From the NCBI GenBank assembly GCA_050729835.1, contig JBOHLS010000049.1, positions 1 to 11,980 of the forward strand: DNA of 11,980 nt, in the 5' to 3' direction. This document shows positions 1 through 6,428 of this stretch, in pieces. The position numbers were made by a program, and so were the translations under genes. The stretch is from REEB95 sp050729835. Its GTDB lineage: Bacteria; Pseudomonadota; Alphaproteobacteria; ATCC43930; CGMCC-115725. The notes under the pieces are model-generated. The model saw only the letters and a program-made list of their open reading frames with translations. It was not told the DNA's origin and searched no databases. The stretch's first letter is position 1. Each line of letters starts with the position of its first letter.

Positions 1-121
1 TTGCCGGCCGTGCGCCACGCTATCATCACTCTCTTCATCCGACCGCCGCCAGGGCGATGTCCCCACTGCCGAACGTGGGCCAGAACGCCGCGTCGGCATG
101 AGTAAATCTGCCAAAGTAGTG

Positions 122-556
122 CTAGGCGGCGCCGGTGATGAACTGGCGCAGCGACGTGGTCTCGGATTCCATTTCCTCGAGCCGGTTCTTCACGACGTCA
201 CCGATGCTGACCACGCCGACGAGACGGCCACGGTCGACGACCGGCAGATGACGGATGCGGCGGCGCGTCATCTCGGCCATCAACTCGGCGACCGTGTCGC
301 TTGGCACGCAGGTAACGACGCGCGACGTCATCAGCTCGGCGACACGCAGATCGAGCACCGCGGCGCCGCGCTCGGCCAGCGCATGCACGATGTCGCGCTC
401 GGACAGGATGCCGTCGAGGCGTTCGGCATCGGCACTGACCACCAGGACACCGATGCCCATGCGGTGCAGCAGCCGAACCGCGTCCGACATTGCGGCATCG
501 GGCGCGATGATCACGACCTCGCGGCCTTTGGCCCTGAGAATGGCTTCGACGTTCAT
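122..556 (-). CDS. Two-CBS-domain protein
   Basis: A 144-aa soluble protein made almost entirely of two CBS domains, at about residues 8-60 (ending GILSERDIV) and 74-128 (ending GVVSIGDVV). Tandem CBS pairs form a Bateman module that usually binds adenine nucleotides such as AMP, ATP or SAM and acts as an energy sensor; no catalytic domain is attached here, so any partner must be a separate protein. The start is set at ATG 556 because GGAGGG stands just upstream on this strand. An upstream in-frame ATG at 730 would add 58 residues with no CBS character across what looks like a promoter region. The gene is divergent from the secreted protein at 778. Stand-alone CBS proteins of this length are common in alphaproteobacteria. 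The domain call is secure; the ligand and physiological role are unknown. Confidence 0.9.
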   Translation of the reverse strand: MNVEAILRAKGREVVIIAPDAAMSDAVRLLHRMGIGVLVVSADAERLDGILSERDIVHALAERGAAVLDLRVAELMTSRVVTCVPSDTVAELMAEMTRRRIRHLPVVDRGRLVGVVSIGDVVKNRLEEMESETTSLRQFITGAA

Positions 557-626
557 GGCGACCCTCCACGCTGAGCGGGAGCGGCCCGTGCCGGCACGGC
601 GAATCAGCCGCTCCCGGATTAGGCCT

Positions 627-632
627 ATTATA
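627..632 (-). promoter_or_regulatory. Possible -10 box of the CBS gene
   Basis: Read on the minus strand this is a perfect TATAAT, about 71 nt before the CBS start codon, in a short AT-rich island of a GC-rich region. No convincing TTGACA-like -35 lies 16-18 bp upstream of it, so the call rests on the -10 hexamer and its position alone. It overlaps an 8-bp palindrome TAGGCCTA. Confidence 0.25.
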
Positions 633-692
633 ACGCCGAATTTAGGTTGGCCTTGGTTGTCCGTTCCGGCCACGGTTTGGTCACGCCCCGGC

Positions 693-720
693 TTGTCCAC
701 GACCAAGCGAAAATTATAGA
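693..720 (+). promoter_or_regulatory. Possible sigma70-type promoter of the secreted protein gene
   Basis: TTGTCC (693-698) and TATAGA (715-720) are separated by 16 bp and each matches four of six consensus bases. The -10 lies 57 nt before ATG 778, in the most AT-rich part of the divergent intergenic region (557-777). Six-base arms AAAATT (710-715) and AATTTT (730-735) flank the -10 and could be part of an operator, but they are short enough to be chance. Confidence 0.35.
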
Positions 721-777
721 ATTGAGCCAAATTTTAGCGGATGGCGCGAAGCGGATCGCCGTCCCGAGGAGCGTATC

Positions 778-1392
778 ATGAAACGGGCCTTGGTCGCGGT
801 CGTCGCGGTGAGTTGGGCGTTTGCCGGCGCCGCCATGGCGGAATCGCCGGGCGTGAGCGTGCCGATCCAGTCGGCGGCGACGCCGATCATTCCAGCGCCG
901 AGCGCCACACCGCCAGTCATCGCGCCGATGCCGCCGGACGCGCACGCCCTGTCGCAGATCAACCCCACGGCCGGGCCGGCCGTACCCAAGAAAGCGGCAC
1001 TCAAGCCGGTCCACAAGCCGCCGGTCCGGCGCGCGACGGCGGCCAGTCATGATCAATTACGCGAGACCAAAGCGCTCAATCTGCTTGCGGCGGCAGGCTA
1101 TGGTTCGTTCCACGACGTGCGCAGGGTCGGGCGCGATTACCAGGCAACCGTGGATGATCCGCGCGGCAGCTATACCGTCAACGTCGACCCCGATGGCGGA
1201 CGGATCGCGCCCGCGAGCGCCGCCGCCGACCGCGAGACGCGCGCGCTGAACCTGCTTGCCGATCGCGGCTATGTGCAGATCAACGCGATCCGGCCCGCCG
1301 GCGCCGGATTTGCCGCCACGGTGACGCAGGACGGAAAATCGATGAATCTCGCGGTCGATCCCGACCGCAACCAGATCGTGCGCGGCAACTGA
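778..1392 (+). CDS. Secreted protein with two tandem PepSY-like repeats
   Basis: A 204-aa protein starting at ATG 778 behind GAGGAG. Residues 1-21 form a Sec signal peptide (MKRAL, hydrophobic core, cleavage after AMA), so it should be periplasmic or exported. Residues about 22-90 are a Pro/Ala-rich, probably disordered linker. The C-terminal half is a duplicated module: residues 95-145 begin RETKALNLLAAAGY, and residues 152-204 begin RETRALNLLADRGY. Each then runs through an 'F/Y-x-ATV' strand and a 'VDPD' turn. This helix-then-strands pattern resembles small periplasmic PepSY-type domains, which in some proteins inhibit peptidases or bind ligands. The family assignment comes from the pattern only and the function is unknown. 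It ends 3 bp from the converging hydrolase gene, leaving no room for a separate terminator. Confidence 0.85.
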   Translation: MKRALVAVVAVSWAFAGAAMAESPGVSVPIQSAATPIIPAPSATPPVIAPMPPDAHALSQINPTAGPAVPKKAALKPVHKPPVRRATAASHDQLRETKALNLLAAAGYGSFHDVRRVGRDYQATVDDPRGSYTVNVDPDGGRIAPASAAADRETRALNLLADRGYVQINAIRPAGAGFAATVTQDGKSMNLAVDPDRNQIVRGN

Positions 1393-1395
1393 GCT

Positions 1396-2262
1396 TCACG
1401 CGCCGCGGACCGGAACCTCCATCCGACCGATGCGCTCGAACTCGAGCGCCATCGTATCGCCCGGCACGACGCGCGCGACGCCTTCGCAAGTGCCGGTCAT
1501 GATGATGTCGCCTGGCAGCAGCGTGTAGAACGTCGAAGCCCACGCGATCTGGCGCGGCATGCTCATCACCATCAGGCTGGTGTTCGACGCCTGGCGCGTC
1601 TCGCCGTTGACCGTGAGCGAGAAGGCGAGCTTCGACGGATCGCCGATCTCGTCGGCCGTTACCAGCCAGGGGCCGAGCACCGCATAGGTGTCGATCGATT
1701 TACGGAAGCTGCGATCCTCGGGCCCGCGCACCACCATGTCGAGCGCGATGGCGTAACCGGCGACGCAATCGAGCGCCTTAGATTCGGGAACGTTGGTGGC
1801 GCGCTTGCCGATGACTAGGCCGAGTTCGGCCTCGTGGTCGGTGCGGCGGTCGGGAAAGCGCACCGTGACGCCTTGGGACGGCCCGACCAGCGCGCTGATT
1901 GCCTTAAGGAACAAGCCCTGCTCCTCGATCGGCCGCGAGCGCGTCGACGGCGAATAGACCGCGATCTCCTTGTCCTTGTCGGCTTCGAGCCGGTGCGCAT
2001 GATAATTGACCGGCGTGCCGATGATCTTCGACGGATTGGCGACCGGGCTGAGCAACCGCACGCCGGCAACCGGCACCGGCTTGGCCCGGTCGGCAAGCTT
2101 TTCCAGCTTCGGCCGCAGGTCGTCGAGGTGCGCGATCAAGGGATCGCCGAGCGCCAGCGGATAACGCTGCGCCGGCAGCTCGTCGACGATCGCGGTCACG
2201 TCATGCACCGCACCGCCACGAACCACGCCGATGCGATCGTCATCGAAGCGGCAGAGTCTCAT
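1396..2262 (-). CDS. Fumarylacetoacetate hydrolase (FAH) family protein
   Basis: A 288-aa cytosolic protein of the FAH superfamily: metal-dependent hydrolases, isomerases and decarboxylases that act on beta-diketones and 2-oxo acids, often late in aromatic catabolism. Visible landmarks are the NYHAH segment (86-90; family NYxxH), the metal-ligand block DHEAELGLVIG with Glu144 and Glu146, Asp175 in ALDMVVRG, Lys188 in the RKSIDTYAVLGPWLVT stretch, and the C-terminal GDIIMTGTCEGV (251-262) with PGD at 267-269. In most relatives the last motif reads GTPxGVG; here Cys replaces Pro and Ala replaces the final Gly. The start at 2262 has AGAGGA four bases upstream. The length is normal for the bacterial FAHD1-like group. 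It could serve the catabolic genes from 3317 onward, but it is on the opposite strand and separated by unrelated genes, so that link is speculative. The exact substrate cannot be given. Confidence 0.92.
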   Translation of the reverse strand: MRLCRFDDDRIGVVRGGAVHDVTAIVDELPAQRYPLALGDPLIAHLDDLRPKLEKLADRAKPVPVAGVRLLSPVANPSKIIGTPVNYHAHRLEADKDKEIAVYSPSTRSRPIEEQGLFLKAISALVGPSQGVTVRFPDRRTDHEAELGLVIGKRATNVPESKALDCVAGYAIALDMVVRGPEDRSFRKSIDTYAVLGPWLVTADEIGDPSKLAFSLTVNGETRQASNTSLMVMSMPRQIAWASTFYTLLPGDIIMTGTCEGVARVVPGDTMALEFERIGRMEVPVRGA

Positions 2263-2343
2263 AACATCCTCTGGTTGGAGGGGAAAAATAGCCGCCAGAT
2301 CGACAGCTGCGCAGCAAAATTTTTGCCGCCCAACAGATGCCGG

Positions 2344-2703
2344 CTATCCTGATTTCCGGCGGCTTCGGCGCGACGGCTTGGCCGGCCGAGTGGCGAGAGC
2401 ATGCAAACCGCGCTCGATCCACTTTCGCAGCGCGGCGTCGGTTCGATAGCCGTCCGGAGAAACCCGGACGAACCCGGTCATGATCCGCCCGCCCATCTCC
2501 ATCGACCGGACATGCGGCTCGCGCAGCATCCGCTCATGCGCCGCCGCGCCGACACGGACCAGCAGCCCGCCGCGCCCGCTGACGGAACAGCACATGCCGC
2601 CTTTCGCCATGAAGCACAGCCCGCCCATCAGCTTCTTCTTCGCGACCGCGCACCGAAACAGTATCCGGCGCACCCGCGCGGCGGTCTTTTCGTCGTAAGC
2701 CAT
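2344..2703 (-). CDS. TfoX N-terminal domain protein
   Basis: A 119-aa protein matching the TfoX/Sxy N-terminal domain: MAYDEKTAARVRRIL at the start, then KKKLMGGLCFMAKGGMCCSV, a LLVRVG strand, the EPHVRSMEMGGRIMTGFV block, and ALRKWIERGL near the end. The tail is rich in Arg, Lys and Ser (about residues 105-119). In gammaproteobacteria TfoX/Sxy activates competence genes, but stand-alone N-domain proteins of this size in alphaproteobacteria have no established role, so no competence function is claimed. ATG 2703 is chosen because the homologous MAYDE start lies there; a longer reading from 2745 adds 14 residues without family character. The Shine-Dalgarno sequence is weak. It lies 81 bp upstream of the FAH gene on the same strand, a gap that holds only a 10-bp palindrome GCTGCGCAGC (2306-2315). 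Co-transcription is possible. Confidence 0.88.
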   Translation of the reverse strand: MAYDEKTAARVRRILFRCAVAKKKLMGGLCFMAKGGMCCSVSGRGGLLVRVGAAAHERMLREPHVRSMEMGGRIMTGFVRVSPDGYRTDAALRKWIERGLHALATRPAKPSRRSRRKSG

Positions 2704-2830
2704 AATCAGCGATCCGCCCCTCGCACCGCACTCAGTATGTCCCAATTTTCGCGGGGGATCGACTGTCGGGAACGCGCCAGCACCCCTGACCGCCTTGCAT
2801 GGGCGACGCGCGGCGCCGCGGCTGACTTAG

Positions 2831-2978
2831 CAGGCTGTTGAAAAAGTCAGGGTTAAACGATGTGCGCGAAACAAAAGAATCGATACGGCCGACGGTGCGA
2901 ATCAATCGTGCGCGTGGGGGCAGAACCGCGAATCAAAGTTGCTTCGGCGCGTGTCCAAAAACGTTTTTCAACAGCCTG
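2831..2978. mobile_element. MITE-like element with 15-bp TIRs and TTAG duplications
   Basis: CAGGCTGTTGAAAAA at 2831-2845 is repeated perfectly in inverted orientation at 2964-2978. The sequence TTAG stands immediately outside both ends (2827-2830 and 2979-2982), as expected for a 4-bp target-site duplication. The 148-bp interval carries no open frame that could be a transposase. It is visibly less GC-rich than its surroundings and contains a 9-bp direct repeat GCGAATCAA (2897-2905 and 2928-2936) and a palindrome AAAAACGTTTTT (2957-2968). It is therefore a non-autonomous element, or the two ends of an insertion sequence with its middle deleted. I do not assign it to an IS family with confidence. 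It lies directly behind the stop codon of the DUF1328 gene. Confidence 0.72.
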
Positions 2979-3152
2979 TTAGAGCAAGGCGTTGCCGGCG
3001 AGCAGACCCATCACCAGCAGCACCAGGAAAACCACGATGAAGATGACGAACAGGATCTTGGCGATTCCTGCCGTTGCCGCGGAAATGCCGGTAAAGCCGA
3101 GAACGCCGGCGACGATCGAGATAATCAGAAAGAACAGCGCCCATCGCAACAT
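2979..3152 (-). CDS. DUF1328 small membrane protein
   Basis: A 57-aa protein beginning MLRWALFFLIISIVAG, the typical start of the DUF1328/YtjA family of small inner-membrane proteins. Two hydrophobic segments are evident, about residues 2-20 and 33-56, separated by a short GISAATAG turn; the second is strongly hydrophobic (ILFVIFIVVFLVLLVMGLL). ATG 3152 is preceded by GGGAGG, a clear ribosome binding site; upstream in-frame starts have no such support and add low-complexity residues. The family is widespread in proteobacteria and has no known biochemical function. Its TAA stop overlaps the TTAG target duplication of the adjoining MITE-like element, so the insertion left the protein intact but replaced its original 3' untranslated region. 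The length is normal for the family. Confidence 0.92.
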   Translation of the reverse strand: MLRWALFFLIISIVAGVLGFTGISAATAGIAKILFVIFIVVFLVLLVMGLLAGNALL

Positions 3153-3249
3153 GCGACGCCTCCCTGGGTGTTTCGCGGAAACGGCGGCGGCGGAGATTGG
3201 TTCCTGCCCACGCCGTCGCCCACGCCACACCTCTCGCCATGCGGCCGCG

Positions 3250-3280
3250 CATTGACAGCGACCCCCGCCATCCATTGACA
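3250..3280 (+). promoter_or_regulatory. Direct repeat CATTGACA x2, 23 bp apart
   Basis: CATTGACA occurs at 3250-3257 and again at 3273-3280, a spacing of about two helical turns, 37-67 bp before the alpha/beta hydrolase start. Each copy contains a perfect TTGACA -35 hexamer, but neither has a recognisable -10 at 16-18 bp. Either the hexamers belong to a promoter with a poor -10, or the repeat is a binding site for a regulator of the downstream genes. This is the only notable structure in the 164-bp gap 3153-3316. Confidence 0.3.
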
Positions 3281-3316
3281 TGACGCCCCATCCACCGCGC
3301 GCAGGCGAGCGAAACC

Positions 3317-4102
3317 ATGGCCGGGCATACCGAAACCAAGCTGACGCTGCACGGCTGTGGCATCCATGTGATCCGCGGGGGCAACGGCGCGCCGCTGGTC
3401 TATCTTCACGGCTCGGGCGGCGGTGGATTGTGGCTGCCGTGGATGGAGGACATGGCGCGGAATTTCAGCGTGATCGTGCCCGAGCATCCGGGCTTCGGCC
3501 GCTCCGACACGCCCGAGTGGCTCGACGGCATCCACGATGTGGCGTTGTTCTATCTCGAATTCCTCGCCGCCGAGAACCTGACCGGCGTCCATCTCATGGG
3601 CGGGTCGCTCGGCGGCTGGATCGCGGCCGAGATGGCGATGCTCGACGCCTCGCGCCTCAAGACGCTGACGCTGGTTGGGCCGGCGGGAATCCATGTCCCG
3701 GGCGTCGCCAAGCCGGACATGTTCCTGTGGTCGGCCGAGGAGCTGGCCCGGCGGCTATTCCACGACCGGGCGCTGGGAGACGAGGCGACAAAGCGCGCGG
3801 CCGACCCCGCCGGCGCGGACGCGCGGATGAAGAACATCTACACCGTCGCGCGGCTCGCCTGGCATCCGCGCTTCTACGACCCGCTGCTGATGAAGTGGCT
3901 GTCACGTGTCAAGCTGCCGACCCTGATCGTCTGGGGCCGCGAAGACCGGGTGTTGCCGGTGGCGCTGGCCAAGGGTTTCGCCGAGCGCCTGCCGCAAGCC
4001 GAGATCGAGATCGTTCCGGACTGCGGCCATCTGCCCCAACTCGAAAAGAAAGACGTGTTCGTCGAGCGGGCGACGCGCTTCATCGCAGGGAGCGGCCGAT
4101 GA
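3317..4102 (+). CDS. Alpha/beta hydrolase
   Basis: A 261-aa alpha/beta-fold hydrolase with a complete triad: nucleophile Ser97 in GGSLGG (95-100), acid Asp210 in WGRED, and His238 in DCGHLP. The oxyanion-hole HGSGGGG starts at residue 31, and EHPGFGRSD follows the second strand. Residues about 125-190 form the cap between the core halves. The overall pattern resembles the meta-cleavage-product hydrolase and RutD-like branch, which cleave C-C, ester or carbamate-type bonds in ring-degradation pathways; the true substrate is unknown. There is no signal peptide, so it is cytosolic. The start at ATG 3317 has only a weak AGGCGAG upstream. Its stop overlaps the start of the LLM oxidoreductase in an ATGA, so the two are almost certainly translationally coupled and probably act in sequence: oxygenation followed by hydrolysis. 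Confidence 0.93.
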   Translation: MAGHTETKLTLHGCGIHVIRGGNGAPLVYLHGSGGGGLWLPWMEDMARNFSVIVPEHPGFGRSDTPEWLDGIHDVALFYLEFLAAENLTGVHLMGGSLGGWIAAEMAMLDASRLKTLTLVGPAGIHVPGVAKPDMFLWSAEELARRLFHDRALGDEATKRAADPAGADARMKNIYTVARLAWHPRFYDPLLMKWLSRVKLPTLIVWGREDRVLPVALAKGFAERLPQAEIEIVPDCGHLPQLEKKDVFVERATRFIAGSGR

Positions 4103-5271
4103 AATTCTTCTTCTTTCACCTGATGCCCTACGCCTATCTCGACCCCGATTACGACAAGACGTATGCCACCGACTGGCTGCTTTATCCCAACAGCAATTAC
4201 GATCCCAAGAAAGGCGCCGAGCTCTACAACCGCTATCTCGATGAGATCGAATACGCCGACGCGCTGGGTTTCGACGGCGTCTGCGTCAACGAGCACCACC
4301 AGACGGCCTATGGACTGATGCCGACGCCGGGTGTGCTGGCCGGCGCGCTGTCGCGCCGCACCAAGACCGTCAAGATCGCGGTGCTCGGTCGCGCCCTGCC
4401 GCTGCTCAACAATCCGCTCACCGTCGCCGAGGAATACGCGATCCTCGACAACGTCACGCGCGGACGACTGATCGCTGGCTTCGTGCGCGGCATCGGCGTC
4501 GAGTACCACGCCAGCGGCGTCAACCCGACCGAGAGCCACGACCGCTTCCACGAGGCGCACGACCTGATCCTGCGCGCCTGGACCCAGCCGGGCCCGTTTC
4601 CGTTCGAGGGCAAGTACTACAACTTCGATTACGTCAACGTCTGGCCGCGGCCGTATCAGCAGCCGCATCCGCCGGTATGGATCCCGTCGCAAGGATCGAG
4701 CGAGACCATCCGCTGGGCTTCGGCGAAGGAGCGCCGCTACGTCTATCTCCAGACCTTCAGCCCGGTGACCGCGCTCTTCCGCTACATGGACATGTACCGC
4801 GAGGAGGCGCGTAAATCGGGCTACGAGGCGAGCCCCGATCAGCTCGGCTGGTCGATCACCACCTATGTAGCCAAGACCGACGAGCAGGCGCTGAAAGAGG
4901 CGCGGCCGCATATCGAGTTCTTCGTCAACAAATTCCTGCGCATGCCGATGGAGATGCTGCTGCCGCCGGGCTATCTGTCGCTGGCGTCGATGAAAGGCGT
5001 GCTGGCGGCGAAGGCCAGTCTCGGCCGCAAGCGCACGATGGAAGAACTGATCGAGCAGGGCCAATTCATCTGCGGCAGCCCGGAAACGGTGCGGCGGCGA
5101 CTGATCGAATACCAGGATCGCGCCGGCTTCAACCTGGTGCTGCCGAACCTGCATTTCGGCACCCTGCCTGCCGAACTCACGCGCCGGAATACCGAGTTCT
5201 TCGCGCACGAGGTGATGCCGGCCTTGCGCGACCGCTTGCCCGCCGGCGCCCGGGAACAGGCCCGTGCCTGA
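4099..5271 (+). CDS. LLM-class flavin-dependent oxidoreductase (luciferase-like monooxygenase)
   Basis: A 390-aa member of the bacterial luciferase-like TIM-barrel family, which uses reduced FMN (or F420 in some branches) to insert oxygen into, or oxidise, organic substrates. Landmarks are ALGFDGVCVNEHHQTAYGL (NEHH at 64-67), the LDNVTRGRLIAGFVRG block (117-132), FEGKYYNF (159-166), the RPYQQPHPPVWIP segment, and late GSPETVRRRL. The length is normal. ATG 4099 lies in an ATGA overlap with the hydrolase gene and has its own AGGGAG at 4087-4092. The frame stays open upstream to 3280, but that part is a shadow of the hydrolase. Such enzymes need a flavin reductase, which is not in the window. 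The substrate is unknown: relatives act on alkanesulfonates, aminopolycarboxylates, nitrilotriacetate, dibenzothiophene sulfone and pyrimidines. Confidence 0.94.
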   Translation: MKFFFFHLMPYAYLDPDYDKTYATDWLLYPNSNYDPKKGAELYNRYLDEIEYADALGFDGVCVNEHHQTAYGLMPTPGVLAGALSRRTKTVKIAVLGRALPLLNNPLTVAEEYAILDNVTRGRLIAGFVRGIGVEYHASGVNPTESHDRFHEAHDLILRAWTQPGPFPFEGKYYNFDYVNVWPRPYQQPHPPVWIPSQGSSETIRWASAKERRYVYLQTFSPVTALFRYMDMYREEARKSGYEASPDQLGWSITTYVAKTDEQALKEARPHIEFFVNKFLRMPMEMLLPPGYLSLASMKGVLAAKASLGRKRTMEELIEQGQFICGSPETVRRRLIEYQDRAGFNLVLPNLHFGTLPAELTRRNTEFFAHEVMPALRDRLPAGAREQARA

Positions 5272-5374
5272 CGCCCGTTGCGTCATGCCGAGCTTGAAAA
5301 CTGAACCTGTTCGGGTTTGAGTGTATGGCGCGCGAACCGCCCATGAGAGGCGCGGCCGCGACCGGGGAGGGCGC

Positions 5375-6382
5375 ATGCGCAAACACGTCCATGCCGCGCT
5401 GATCGCGACGCTTGCACTGGTTTTTGGACTGGCACCGGCGCAGGCCGAACCGCTCAAGCTGCGCGTCGGCTGGGTGGTCTGCCCGCCCGAGCTGACGCCG
5501 GTGCTGTTGGCGCCGCCCGGTGTGGCACGGCATCTGGGCAAGAGCTACACGTTCGAGCCGGTGCATTTCCAGGGTACGCCAGCGATGATCACGGCGCTCG
5601 CCTCGGGCGATCTCGACATCGCGCCCTTCACCTATCCGACCTTCGGCACGGCGATCGAGAACGCTGGCCTCGGCGATCTGCGCGTCATCTTCAACGAGTT
5701 CGAGGATGGCGTGCCGGGCTATTTCACCGAGCCCTATCTGGTGCTGAAGTCGAGCGGCATCGACAAGGTCGAGGATTTGAAGGGCAAGGTGCTGGCAACC
5801 AACGCCATCGGCAGCGGCGTCGACATCGCCATGCGCGCCATGCTGAAAAAGCACGGGCTCGAGGACAAACATGACTACAGCGTCGTCGAGATCGCCTTCC
5901 CCAACATGAAGGCGGCGCTGCTCGAGAACAAGGTCACGCTGATCACCGCCACAGTGCTGACCGCCAACGATCCCGAGCTCAAGGAAAAGGCCACGCCGCT
6001 GTTCACCGAGAAGGACGCCGTCGGCGAGACCCAGTTCGCGCAGTGGACGGCGCGCGCGAGCTTCATCAAGGCGCACCGCGCCGCGCTGGTCGATTTCATG
6101 GAGGACAGCCTGCGCGCGTTGCGCTGGTATCTCGATCCCAAGAACCACGACCAGGCGGTCAAAATCGTCGCCGAATTCACCAAGCGGCCGCCGGCCCTGT
6201 TCAGCGGCTGGCTGCTCACGCACAAGGATCAGTATCGCAACCCCAACGGGCTGCCGAACGTCGCCGCCTTGCAGCGCAACCTCGATACCGCGCAGGAGCT
6301 TGGCTTTCTCAAGACCCGGCTCGATGCGTCGAAATATCTCGATCTCAGCCTCGTCAAGGAGGCGGTGGCGCGGCTCAAATAG
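5375..6382 (+). CDS. ABC transporter substrate-binding protein, NMT1/THI5-like (copy 1)
   Basis: A 335-aa exported binding protein. Residues 1-24 are a signal peptide (MRKHVH, hydrophobic core, cleavage after AQA), followed by EPLKLRVGWVV. The body has the SsuA/TauA/NMT1 pattern: ITALASGDLDIAPFTYPTFGTAI, then DLKGKVLATNAIG (134-146), then FPNMKAALLENKV and a C-terminal helical part ending LSLVKEAVARLK. The periplasmic ligand could be a sulfonate, pyrimidine-type base, amide or aromatic acid; it cannot be chosen from the sequence. ATG 5375 is selected because GGGGAGG (5364-5370) precedes it and the signal peptide begins there, rather than ATG 5321. A 103-bp gap separates it from the oxidoreductase, so it may also have its own promoter. 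No permease or ATPase gene follows. It is a clear colinear paralogue of the protein at 9570-10571, roughly half identical by eye. Confidence 0.92.
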   Translation: MRKHVHAALIATLALVFGLAPAQAEPLKLRVGWVVCPPELTPVLLAPPGVARHLGKSYTFEPVHFQGTPAMITALASGDLDIAPFTYPTFGTAIENAGLGDLRVIFNEFEDGVPGYFTEPYLVLKSSGIDKVEDLKGKVLATNAIGSGVDIAMRAMLKKHGLEDKHDYSVVEIAFPNMKAALLENKVTLITATVLTANDPELKEKATPLFTEKDAVGETQFAQWTARASFIKAHRAALVDFMEDSLRALRWYLDPKNHDQAVKIVAEFTKRPPALFSGWLLTHKDQYRNPNGLPNVAALQRNLDTAQELGFLKTRLDASKYLDLSLVKEAVARLK

Positions 6383-6428
6383 GCCGTTTGCCGCACTGTC
6401 CTTCGCCAATCGTATCGGAAAGGTCCGC

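Noticed and set aside
1..105. Open frame at the left edge ending at a TAA near 103-105, possibly the tail of an upstream gene
   Set aside because: The translated residues (rich in Arg, Pro and His, with one CPHC) do not resemble a family end, and an open stretch this short is expected by chance; I see nothing supportable in 1-121.
3280..4098. Upstream extension of the LLM oxidoreductase frame as a fusion protein
   Set aside because: This stretch is an out-of-frame reading of the alpha/beta hydrolase gene; the LLM family begins at the ATGA overlap with its own AGGGAG.
5294..5322. TTGAAA at 5294-5299 as the -35 of a promoter for the first binding protein
   Set aside because: No -10-like hexamer occurs at 16-19 bp; the nearest candidate is 22 bp away.
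3874..5541. A 555-aa open frame on the minus strand
   Set aside because: It lies antisense to the hydrolase and LLM oxidoreductase genes, has low-complexity Arg/Ala/Val composition and no recognisable domain; it is a typical GC-rich shadow frame.
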